A DNA stretch of 5,744 bases from Desulfovibrionaceae bacterium. GTDB lineage: Bacteria > Desulfobacterota > Desulfovibrionia > Desulfovibrionales > Desulfovibrionaceae. The stretch is from assembly GCA_030539415.1 (NCBI GenBank), contig JAUNSE010000140.1:1-5744 (forward strand), written 5' to 3'. Numbering within the stretch: position 1 is the first letter of the stretch; each line of letters opens with the position of its first letter. A model generated the notes under the pieces. That model ran no database searches. It was not told where the DNA came from and was given only the letters and a program-made list of their open reading frames with translations. Shown here piece by piece: positions 1 to 5,708 of the stretch. The position numbers and the translations under genes were made by a program.

Positions 1-508
1 GCATGTTGCCCATTTCGCCGTTGAGCTCCGTCTGGGGCACCAGGGCGGCGACCGAGTCGACAACCACCAGCTCCACGGCGGCCGAGCGCACAAGCATGTC
101 GGCAATCTGCAGGGCCTGCTCGCCGTAGTCCGGCTGGGAGACCAGCAGCTCGTCGGTGTTGACGCCCAGGGCCTTGGCGTACGCCACATCCAGGGCGTGC
201 TCCGCGTCGATGAAGGCGCAGGTGCCGCCGCGCTTCTGGCATTCGGCAATGATGTGAAGGGTCAGGGTGGTCTTGCCGGAAGATTCGGGACCGAAGATCT
301 CGGTCACGCGGCCGCGGGGAATGCCGCCCACGCCCAGAGCCAGATCAAGGCCGAGGGAGCCTGTGGGAATCACAGGTATCGCGGTCACGACCTTGTCGGA
401 GAGGCGCATCACGGACCCCTTGCCGAACTTGCGTTCGATGGTGGTCAGCGCGGTCTGGAGGGCATTGGACTTGGCTTCTTCAGGTGATAAAACCGGCTTT
501 TTGGCCAT
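1..508 (-). CDS. recA: RecA recombinase, N-terminal part (cut by window edge)
   Basis: RecA is the cytosolic ATP-dependent strand-exchange protein that forms filaments on single-stranded DNA, drives homologous recombination and triggers LexA self-cleavage in the SOS response. Only the first 169 codons are inside the window; the rest lies left of base 1. The visible part covers the N-terminal helix and the first half of the ATPase core. The Walker A motif GPESSGKT is at residues 73-80, the FIDAEHALD motif with the catalytic-type Glu is at 99-107, and the Walker B strand LVVVDSVAAL is at 147-156. It breaks off in the L1-loop region (QTELNGEMGNM). I chose the ATG at 508 because a GGAG lies 6 bases upstream; the in-frame ATG at 520 has no such site. 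The gene is divergent from the thiouridylase gene. Family identity is certain. Affinity to Desulfovibrio-type RecA is my impression only. Confidence 0.97.
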   Translation of the reverse strand, partial: MAKKPVLSPEEAKSNALQTALTTIERKFGKGSVMRLSDKVVTAIPVIPTGSLGLDLALGVGGIPRGRVTEIFGPESSGKTTLTLHIIAECQKRGGTCAFIDAEHALDVAYAKALGVNTDELLVSQPDYGEQALQIADMLVRSAAVELVVVDSVAALVPQTELNGEMGNM

Positions 509-551
509 AAGGTTCTCCATAAAGGAAAGGGGGCTGTGCACATAAATGAAA

Positions 552-565
552 AAATAAAATTATTT
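552..565. repeat. AT-rich inverted repeat in the recA leader
   Basis: AAATAA and TTATTT form perfect 6-base arms around a 2-base AA centre. The repeat lies 44 bases upstream of the recA start, between the candidate promoter and the ribosome-binding site. Because the region is almost pure A/T, a chance origin is quite possible. If functional it could be an operator or part of the untranslated leader. Confidence 0.3.
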
Positions 566-578
566 CACTAAAGATGGA

Positions 579-607
579 AAGTTAGCACTCATTTGACGGC
601 AAGACAA
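579..607 (-). promoter_or_regulatory. Possible sigma-70-type promoter of recA
   Basis: On the minus strand TTGTCT (607-602) and TAACTT (584-579) are separated by 17 bases. The first matches the -35 consensus at 4 of 6 positions and the second matches the -10 consensus at 3 of 6. Both lie 70-100 bases ahead of the recA start. The match is weak and other hexamer pairs are possible in this AT-rich segment. I see no E. coli-type LexA box (CTGT-N8-ACAG) between it and recA. Confidence 0.25.
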
Positions 608-845
608 GAGGCCGCGGACACGCGCGGAAGTCCCCATGTCCGCCATTTTCCCCGCGTCTTTCACAATCTTCCCTTCAGCCGCCGTCTTGCGCACTCTGTC
701 TGTTCCAGCCGCGGCAAAAAAAAATTTGCTCTTGAGAGGGCGTCCCATTCCAGTTATTAGGTGTTGCGTCGCCGGCCCGCAGCAGGGGCCGCACGATCGC
801 GTTCTTCCGCATCCCCTTCCTGTTCAAACATTATTTTCTGCAATC

Positions 846-2060
846 ATGTCCATAGACGGTGTCGTTCTCTTTTCCGGAGGCCTTGACAGCCTCCTCGCCG
901 CTCGGCTTCTGGCAGAGCAGGGCCTGAAGGTCCTCTGCCTGCACTATGTCTCTCCCTTTTTCGGCTCGCCCCACTCCCAGTCGCGCTGGAAGCGCCTGTA
1001 CGGCCTTGACGTTGAAATTGCCGATGCAGGCCGCGAAATGGTCCGCCTGATCAATGACTGGCCCGAACACGGCTTCGGCAAGGTCATGAACCCCTGCGTG
1101 GACTGCAAGATAACCCTCATGCGCCTCGCCAGACTCCGCATGGAGGAGCTTGGCGGGTCCTTTGTGGCCACGGGCGAAGTCCTGGGCCAGCGCCCCATGT
1201 CCCAGCGCAGGGACGTGATGAATCTCATCATGCACGAGGCCGGCGTGGACGGCCTGCTGCTGCGCCCCCTGTGCGCCCGGCATCTCGAGCCCACCCCCTG
1301 CGAGCTCTCCGGCCAGGTGGACAGAAGCCGCCTGCTGGACATGCACGGCCGGGGAAGGCAGGGCCAGCTCGCCCTGGCTCAGCAGTACGGCTTTTCCGAA
1401 ATTCCCTCCCCCGGCGGCGGCTGCCGCCTGACAGAACGGGAGAACGCGCGCCACTACTGGCCTCTGCGCATGCACAGGGCCAATGCCAGCGTCGAGGACT
1501 ATGTGCTGACCGGGCTCGGCCGGCAGCTGTGGCGCATCGAGGGCGGCGAGGCCGCATGGATGGTTGTGGCCAGAAACAACCGGGACAACGAGCGCCTGCG
1601 CCAGTTCCAGCGCGAGCGCGATCTGCTCGCCGGCCTGTGCGATCACCCCGGCCCGCTGGCGCTTCTGCGCGACGGCAGGGACTGGAGCACCGGCATGCTG
1701 CAGGCAGCCGCGGCGCAGTTTGTCTCCTACGCGCCCAAGGCGGCTCCGCTGGCCGAAGTCCGCGTCTGGCTCAAGGACCAGAGCGGCAGCCAGAACATAC
1801 TGAGCGTGAAGCCGGACCTAGAGCGCACGGCCTTCTCCCGTCCCACCTGGGAGGAGGTGCATGCCGAAAAGCATGCGCTGGCAAGCAGACGCGAGGCCGA
1901 ACGCCTTGCCGAACGCCAGGCCCGGCGGGAGGCCCGCTTCAGGGAGCGTCAGGCAAGGCTTGCTGCCGGGACCGCAGCCCCGGATGATGCGCCGGCCTCC
2001 TGCGCCGATGGTGACGGCTCCTGCCGCGGGACGGACGGAATGGAGCGGACCGGCGTCTGA
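846..2060 (+). CDS. PP-loop tRNA thiouridylase-like protein (ThiI/MnmA-related) with C-terminal extension
   Basis: This is a 404-residue protein of the adenylating PP-loop superfamily, probably cytosolic and acting in tRNA uridine thiolation. The ATP-binding motif SGGLDS is at residues 10-15. A family-specific block follows: NPCVDCK (82-88), TGEVLGQRPMSQRRD (109-123) and SPGGGC (188-193). Residues C84, C87 and C193 form a C-x2-C plus distal Cys set, as in thiolation enzymes that use a persulfide or an iron-sulfur cluster. Residues from about 200 to 330 form a second domain (WMVVARNNRDNERL, then GPLALLRDG), which I cannot assign firmly; it may be the NFACT-like RNA-binding module reported with such enzymes. 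Residues 336-373 are an Arg/Glu/Ala-rich helix and 374-404 look disordered. I chose the ATG at 846 because the PP-loop strand begins right after it; the upstream in-frame extension to 636 is non-homologous in character. No Shine-Dalgarno is evident. The exact substrate is unknown. Confidence 0.85.
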   Translation: MSIDGVVLFSGGLDSLLAARLLAEQGLKVLCLHYVSPFFGSPHSQSRWKRLYGLDVEIADAGREMVRLINDWPEHGFGKVMNPCVDCKITLMRLARLRMEELGGSFVATGEVLGQRPMSQRRDVMNLIMHEAGVDGLLLRPLCARHLEPTPCELSGQVDRSRLLDMHGRGRQGQLALAQQYGFSEIPSPGGGCRLTERENARHYWPLRMHRANASVEDYVLTGLGRQLWRIEGGEAAWMVVARNNRDNERLRQFQRERDLLAGLCDHPGPLALLRDGRDWSTGMLQAAAAQFVSYAPKAAPLAEVRVWLKDQSGSQNILSVKPDLERTAFSRPTWEEVHAEKHALASRREAERLAERQARREARFRERQARLAAGTAAPDDAPASCADGDGSCRGTDGMERTGV

Positions 2061-2125
2061 TCCTGTTTTCGCCGCGCGGATGCCGGCCCCTTTCCCCGAA
2101 GGCCGGACCGACGGACCGCACTCCC

Positions 2126-2154
2126 TTGTTCCCCTTCAGACAGCATTCGATGAT
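2126..2154 (+). promoter_or_regulatory. Possible promoter of the acetylglutamate kinase gene
   Basis: TTGTTC (2126-2131) and GATGAT (2149-2154) are spaced by 17 bases and match the -35 and -10 consensus at 3 and 4 of 6 positions. Transcription would then begin close to the hairpin at 2159-2180, about 45 bases ahead of the start codon. The evidence is weak. The gene could equally be read through from the thiouridylase gene, which ends 146 bases upstream with no clear terminator. Confidence 0.25.
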
Positions 2155-2158
2155 TCCC

Positions 2159-2180
2159 GGAGGTCTCCCCGCAGATCTCC
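2159..2180 (+). promoter_or_regulatory. Hairpin in the acetylglutamate kinase leader
   Basis: GGAGGTCT (2159-2166) and AGATCTCC (2173-2180) can pair as an 8-base stem in RNA, with one G-U pair and the 6-base loop CCCCGC. It lies 14 bases ahead of the GGAG at 2195-2198 used by the kinase gene. The left arm itself contains GGAGG, a sequestered pseudo-ribosome-binding site. It is not followed by a T-tract, so it is not a terminator. A role in translation or mRNA stability is conjecture. Confidence 0.35.
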
Positions 2181-2206
2181 CAACAGACACGCATGGAGAT
2201 TGTTTC

Positions 2207-2992
2207 ATGGACACCAAATACGTCGTCATCAAATTCGGCGGCCACACCATGACCGACCCCGCCCTCAGGGATGCCTTTGTCGAGGACCTCGCTCCCATTG
2301 CCGCCGGCGGGCGCCGCTGCGTGGTTGTGCACGGGGGCGGCCCCCAGATTTCCTCCCTTCTCAAGCGCCTGAACATTCCCAGCCGCTTCGAGCAGGGACT
2401 GCGGGTCACCGACGAAGCGGCCATGGAGGCCGTTGAAATGGCTCTTTCTGCCCAGGTCAACAAGGAGCTTGTCGGCGCCTTCACCATGCACGGCGCCAGG
2501 GCCGTGGGCATCAGCGGCCGCGACGGCTCTCCCCTGCTGAGGGCGAAGGTGCGCAGCGAGCTGCTCGGACGCGTGGGCGATGTCGTCGCGGTGCAGCCCG
2601 ATGTCCTTTCCTGCCTCGTGGCGGCGGGCTACGTGCCCGTTGTCTCCCCCATTGCCGAGGATGTGAACGGAGGCGCGCTCAACCTCAACGCGGACACTGC
2701 CGCCGGTGCTGTGGCGGGCGCCCTCAAGGCCGAATTCTTTGTGCTCATGAGCGATGTGCCCGGTGTGCTCGATGCCGGAAAGAACCTGCTGCCCCGCCTC
2801 ACCAGGGCCGAGATCGAGCAGCTCAAGAGCGACGGCGTCATCAGCGGCGGCATGATTCCCAAGGTGGACGCCTGCCTGCATGCCCTGGACATGGGCTGCG
2901 AAAAGGCTCTCATTCTGAACGGTGCAGAACGCTCGGCGCTGCGCCGCCTGCTTGAAGGCGACACGAGCATGGGCACCGTGGTGTCGGCCTAG
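2207..2992 (+). CDS. argB: Acetylglutamate kinase (short form)
   Basis: ArgB phosphorylates N-acetyl-L-glutamate with ATP, the second step of arginine synthesis, in the cytosol. The 261-residue product shows the amino acid kinase fold in order: KFGGH with the catalytic Lys9 (9-13), the HGGGPQ phosphate loop (42-47), GLRVT with Arg66 (64-68), SGRDG (103-107), NLNAD with Asn159 and Asp163 (159-163), the SDVPGVLD nucleotide loop (182-189), and GGMIPKVDA with the second catalytic Lys219 (214-222). GGAG ends 8 bases before the ATG at 2207, which fixes this start over the in-frame ATG at 2126. The protein lacks the N-terminal helix that hexameric, arginine-inhibited enzymes use to interlock. Its length matches the arginine-insensitive E. 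coli type (about 258 residues). It follows the thiouridylase gene by 146 bases and ends before a strong terminator. HGGGP and the SGRDG segment argue against carbamate kinase and the LysZ type. Confidence 0.9.
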   Translation: MDTKYVVIKFGGHTMTDPALRDAFVEDLAPIAAGGRRCVVVHGGGPQISSLLKRLNIPSRFEQGLRVTDEAAMEAVEMALSAQVNKELVGAFTMHGARAVGISGRDGSPLLRAKVRSELLGRVGDVVAVQPDVLSCLVAAGYVPVVSPIAEDVNGGALNLNADTAAGAVAGALKAEFFVLMSDVPGVLDAGKNLLPRLTRAEIEQLKSDGVISGGMIPKVDACLHALDMGCEKALILNGAERSALRRLLEGDTSMGTVVSA

Positions 2993-3034
2993 CCCTTTCC
3001 CGCATTTCCCGCGCGTTCCGCGCGCGAAGCAAGC

Positions 3035-3074
3035 GAGGGACTGCTTCCTCCCCCCAGGAAGCAGTCCCTCTTTT
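3035..3074 (+). terminator. Strong intrinsic terminator after argB
   Basis: A perfect 15-base stem (3035-3049 paired with 3056-3070) closes a loop of six C and is followed directly by TTTTAT. It begins 42 bases after the argB stop codon. On the opposite strand no T-run follows the stem, so it should act for plus-strand transcription only. It separates argB from the convergent ureide genes. Confidence 0.95.
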
Positions 3075-3090
3075 ATCGACGCGGGTCCTC

Positions 3091-3123
3091 GCGCCCGAGG
3101 CTGAGGCCGAAGCTCAGGGGCGC
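3091..3123. terminator. GC-rich bulged hairpin between convergent genes, possible 3' end of the ureide operon
   Basis: GCGCCC (3091-3096) pairs with GGGCGC (3118-3123), and CTGAG (3101-3105) pairs with CTCAG (3113-3117). A 4-base bulge (3097-3100) and a 7-base loop complete the structure. It lies 47 bases beyond the stop codon of the minus-strand amidohydrolase gene, where that transcript should end. No T-tract follows on either strand, so it may stabilise or help end the message rather than act as a classical intrinsic terminator. Confidence 0.45.
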
Positions 3124-3169
3124 GGCCGGGCCCTGTCAATAAAGTGCCGGATTCATCCGTCCCGCGACA

Positions 3170-4408
3170 TCAGTATCCGGAAATGAGCTCGAGCAGGACG
3201 CGCACGCCCATTGCCGCATCGGCAGGAGTCACTCTCTCCTGCGGGCAGTGGGACAGCCCTTTCTCGCAGCGCAGAAAGATCATGGCCATGGGCCAGGCCA
3301 GAGCCATCTCCGCGGCGTCGTGCCCGGCGCCGCTGGGAAGCTCCGTCACCGTTCCCTGCACCGCCCCGACGGCTTTCCGCACCCTGTCCACGAGTTCCGG
3401 AGTGCAGGGCATGAGGGGCGACTGGAAGAACTGCTCGATGGAGACCTCGAGGCCGCGCTTCGCGCAGACCGCGCGCAGGGCCGCGTGCATGTCGGCCACC
3501 GCCCTGTCCAGCTCCTCTCTGCTGTTCGAGCGCACGTCCAGACGCAGATCCACCTCGCCGGGAATGCAGTTGGCGAGATTTGGACGGCAGACGATATAGC
3601 CAATGGTGAAGTAGAGGGAGTCCCCCACGGCCCTGGCAATCCTCTCCATTTCGGAGATCGCCTCGGCCGCGCCCAGCATCGCGTCCCTGCGCCAGGAGAC
3701 GGGAATGGTCCCCGCATGCCCCGTTTCGCCGGTGATGCGGATGTTGAAGCGCTTCGAGCCGTTGATGCAGGTCACGGCTCCAAGGGCCAGACCGGCCCGT
3801 TCAAGGCAGATGCCCTGCTCGATATGCAGTTCGTAATAGTGGAGAATCTTTTCCCGGGGGATGGCCGCCTCGCCCACGCGGGCCGGGTCAAGCCCGAAAT
3901 CCAGCATGGCCTGACGCATGCTTGTCCCTTCCGGGTCAGCCGCATCGAACCACTGCTCCTCCCACAGCCCGGCCAGCGCCGCGCTGCCAAGGTAGGTCAC
4001 GCCGAAGCGGGTGCCCTCCTCGTCGGCAAAGCCGACCACCTCCAGAGGATGCTCGGGCCGGACACCCTGTTCATGCAGGGCCGCGACGGCTTCGATGGCC
4101 GAAACCACGCCCAGACAGCCGTCATAGGCGCCCGCGTCCGCCACAGTGTCCAGATGCGATCCGAACATGACGGCGGGAGCGTCGGGATCCGTCCCCTCGT
4201 AGCGGCCGCGGATGTTGCCGGCCGCATCGGTGTGCACGTCCATGCCCGCCTCGCGCATCCAGCCGCCCACAAGTTCGTTGGCAGCCCTGTGCGCGGGGGT
4301 GAGGTAGCGGCGCGTGATGCCGCCCTCCATCTCGCTCAGCGCGGCAAGCTCGGCCAGGCGCCGCATGACGCGGTCGCCCATGGCCTGCGTTCCGTTAATT
4401 GCCAGCAT
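3170..4408 (-). CDS. Allantoate amidohydrolase-type M20 family amidase (hydantoinase/carbamoylase family)
   Basis: This is a 412-residue cytosolic binuclear-metal amidase. The likely reaction is allantoate to ureidoglycine with release of ammonia and CO2. Metal-site residues are visible: GSHLDT (His85, 83-88), YDG (Asp96), the catalytic pair DEEG (Glu130/Glu131) and ELHIEQG (His195). The dimer-lid motif GHAGTIPVSWRRDA is at 230-243, SGAGHDA at 359-365, and the C-terminal ligand GLSHCPQE (His387) at 384-391. I chose the ATG at 4408 because the INGTQ start aligns with related amidases. AGGAGG lies 12 bases ahead, a rather long gap; the ATG at 4381 is an alternative. The start overlaps the upstream aminotransferase gene by 14 bases, implying one operon and translational coupling. 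Family knowledge leaves ureidoglycolate amidohydrolase, beta-ureidopropionase or N-carbamoyl amino acid hydrolase open. The RC-x-KG-LSH segment resembles plant ureidoglycolate amidohydrolase, but the neighbouring gene favours allantoate. Confidence 0.85.
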   Translation of the reverse strand: MLAINGTQAMGDRVMRRLAELAALSEMEGGITRRYLTPAHRAANELVGGWMREAGMDVHTDAAGNIRGRYEGTDPDAPAVMFGSHLDTVADAGAYDGCLGVVSAIEAVAALHEQGVRPEHPLEVVGFADEEGTRFGVTYLGSAALAGLWEEQWFDAADPEGTSMRQAMLDFGLDPARVGEAAIPREKILHYYELHIEQGICLERAGLALGAVTCINGSKRFNIRITGETGHAGTIPVSWRRDAMLGAAEAISEMERIARAVGDSLYFTIGYIVCRPNLANCIPGEVDLRLDVRSNSREELDRAVADMHAALRAVCAKRGLEVSIEQFFQSPLMPCTPELVDRVRKAVGAVQGTVTELPSGAGHDAAEMALAWPMAMIFLRCEKGLSHCPQERVTPADAAMGVRVLLELISGY

Positions 4409-5630
4409 AGCAGTCCCACGCCTCCTGCAGCGCCTGTCCGTCCGGCACGCGATGGCCGAGACGGCGCAGCACCGCTTCCAGTGCGGCAAGCGTGGTCAGC
4501 ACGCAGTCCTTGCGGGCATTGCAGCCCATGGTGCCGATACGCCAGATCCTGCCCTTGAGCGGACCGAAGGACGAGCCGATTTCGATGCCGAAATCGGAGA
4601 GCATGAGGGAGCGCACCTGCTCGCCGTTCACATCCTGCGGGATCATGACGCCGAGAACATTGTTCATCTTGTGCGCCGTGTCGCCGAAGGGCTCGAGTCC
4701 CATGGCGCGGATGCCGCGCAGCATGGCGTCACCGTGCAGTTTGTGCCTGGCAACGGCCTTTTCCATGCCCTCCTGCAGCATGATGCGCGCGCATTCCCTG
4801 GCTCCGTAGAGAGCCGTGGTGGCTTCGGTGTGGTGATTGAGACGCTCCGGCCCCCAGTAGTCCATGAGCATGCAGGCATCAAAGTAATTGGAGGCAATGG
4901 CAGGTTCCGTGCCCCTTCTGTGATGCGCGTCGCGCACGCCTTCCTCGACCAGTCGCCTGGCCTCGCAGGCCTCGACAAAGCGGGGGCTCATGGTGACCGG
5001 CGCGGTGCCGGAGGGGCCGCCCATGCACTTCTGCAGACCGGACGAGACGGCATCAAGGCCCCAGGCATCCGTTTCGAGCGTGTTGCCGCCCAGCGTGGCC
5101 GTGGCGTCCGTGTAGAACAGCACATCGCGGCGGTGGCAGATTTCCCCTATCTCCTCCAGAGGCTGCAGCATGGTGGTGGAGGTGTCGCCGTGAACAGTGA
5201 GCAGAATGCGCGGACGGACGCGCTCGATGGCGGTCTCGACTTCATCGGGAGTGAAGATTTCGCCCCAGGGGCGTTCGATAGTGTGCACCTCGGCCCCGCA
5301 GCGGCGGGCAATCTCGCAGAGCAACAGGCCGAATCGGCCGGCCACGGTCACCAGCGCCCTGTCTCCGGGCCTGATCGCCGAAACGAGCATGGCCTCAATG
5401 CCGGCGCGCGAGGTGCCGTCCACCAGAAAGGTCTGCTGATTCCGCGTGCGGAACACTTCCCGGTACAGTTCCATTGTTTCGTTCATGTAGCCCGTCATGG
5501 ACGGGTCGTACTGGCCGACCAGCTGCGCGCTCATGGCGCGCAGCACCCTGGGATCGGCGTTGATAGGTCCCGGGCCCATGAGAAGGCGCGCCGGGGGATT
5601 GATCTGATCGTACTTGCTGATGTCGAACAT
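4395..5630 (-). CDS. pucG: (S)-ureidoglycine--glyoxylate aminotransferase
   Basis: This is a 411-residue PLP-dependent class V aminotransferase of the alanine/serine-glyoxylate type. The expected reaction is ureidoglycine plus glyoxylate giving oxalurate plus glycine, in the cytosol. The sequence parallels remembered Bacillus subtilis PucG along its whole length: MGPGPINADPRVLRAMS (18-34), DGTSRAGIEA (71-80), VHGDTSTTM (146-154), the TDATATLGG strand with the PLP-binding Asp175 (174-182), and GLQKCMGGPSGTAP with the Schiff-base Lys201 (198-211). SNYFD (247-251) and LNHHTEAT with Asn265 (264-271) come next; an Asn in this block is linked in the family to ureidoglycine recognition. SFGPLKGRIWRIGTMG with the carboxylate-binding Arg364 is at 354-369. 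AAGGA lies 7 bases before the ATG at 5630, which I prefer over the in-frame ATG at 5660. It is the first visible gene of the operon. Serine- or alanine-glyoxylate aminotransferase is a less likely alternative. Confidence 0.92.
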   Translation of the reverse strand: MFDISKYDQINPPARLLMGPGPINADPRVLRAMSAQLVGQYDPSMTGYMNETMELYREVFRTRNQQTFLVDGTSRAGIEAMLVSAIRPGDRALVTVAGRFGLLLCEIARRCGAEVHTIERPWGEIFTPDEVETAIERVRPRILLTVHGDTSTTMLQPLEEIGEICHRRDVLFYTDATATLGGNTLETDAWGLDAVSSGLQKCMGGPSGTAPVTMSPRFVEACEARRLVEEGVRDAHHRRGTEPAIASNYFDACMLMDYWGPERLNHHTEATTALYGARECARIMLQEGMEKAVARHKLHGDAMLRGIRAMGLEPFGDTAHKMNNVLGVMIPQDVNGEQVRSLMLSDFGIEIGSSFGPLKGRIWRIGTMGCNARKDCVLTTLAALEAVLRRLGHRVPDGQALQEAWDCYAGN

Positions 5631-5636
5631 GCCTGC

Positions 5637-5641
5637 TTCCT
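5637..5641 (-). promoter_or_regulatory. Ribosome-binding site of pucG
   Basis: On the minus strand AAGGA lies six to seven bases before the ATG at 5630. It decides this start over the longer frame that opens at 5660, whose start codon falls inside the upstream inverted repeat. Confidence 0.75.
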
Positions 5642-5650
5642 TATCGCTGG

Positions 5651-5676
5651 CAGGGCGCATCCACTGACGCGCCCTG
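5651..5676. promoter_or_regulatory. 8-base inverted repeat in the pucG leader
   Basis: CAGGGCGC (5651-5658) and GCGCCCTG (5669-5676) are perfect 8-base arms around a 10-base loop. In the minus-strand transcript the hairpin would end 9 bases before the AAGGA of pucG. It could be an operator at DNA level or a leader hairpin affecting translation. No T-run follows, so it is not an intrinsic terminator. Confidence 0.5.
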
Positions 5677-5696
5677 AAACGGACAATGGTCTAGAG

Positions 5697-5708
5697 CGTG
5701 TGGACACG
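5697..5708. promoter_or_regulatory. 12-base palindrome, possible operator
   Basis: CGTGT-GG-ACACG is a perfect palindrome with a 2-base centre, 67 bases upstream of the pucG start. Symmetric sites of this size are typical of dimeric repressor operators. I cannot assign it to a known regulator. Confidence 0.4.

Larger units (their letters stand above)
509..845. other. Divergent intergenic region between recA and the thiouridylase gene
   Basis: This 337-base stretch must hold the start signals for both flanking genes. The recA-proximal part (520-585) is strongly AT-rich and the remainder returns to high GC. Visible elements are the recA promoter candidate, the AT-rich inverted repeat, an A-tract of nine bases flanked by GCAAA/TTTGC (714-729), and a GC hairpin CGGCCC/GGGCCG with a 7-base loop (773-778 and 786-791). 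The GC hairpin has no T-tract, so it does not look like a terminator. Open frames run through the region on both strands, but none has a convincing ribosome-binding site or recognisable protein. No tRNA or known RNA gene was recognised. Confidence 0.6.

Noticed and set aside
581..590. TTAGCACTC, identical to one arm of the CIRCE heat-shock operator
   Set aside because: The second arm GAGTGCTAA is absent after the 9-base spacer, so it is a chance half-site.
560..748. 62-codon minus-strand open frame upstream of recA
   Set aside because: No good ribosome-binding site and no recognisable features, and it runs over the recA promoter candidate. A real small protein cannot be excluded but is not supported.
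636..845. 70-residue N-terminal extension of the thiouridylase
   Set aside because: The PP-loop domain normally starts within a few residues of the chain start, and the extension translates a non-coding-looking region including the A-tract.
831..1646. 271-codon minus-strand open frame opposite the thiouridylase
   Set aside because: Ala/His/Gly-rich shadow of the plus-strand gene, without family motifs.
2083..2106. CCGGCC/GGCCGG inverted repeat after the thiouridylase stop, as a terminator
   Set aside because: Only 6 base pairs with a 12-base loop and no T-run; too weak to call.
2207..2992. Carbamate kinase, which would complete the oxalurate route
   Set aside because: The HGGGPQ, GLRVT and GGMIPKVDA motifs are those of acetylglutamate kinase, and the length and motif order do not fit carbamate kinase.
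1949..3139. 396-codon minus-strand open frame opposite argB and the thiouridylase end
   Set aside because: It crosses the argB terminator and is a codon-bias shadow of argB; no recognisable motif and no plausible start signal.
3248..4558. 436-codon open frame on the plus strand opposite the amidase and the end of pucG
   Set aside because: It is antisense to strongly conserved proteins, its translation is low-complexity and matches nothing I know, and long antisense frames are expected in GC-rich genes.
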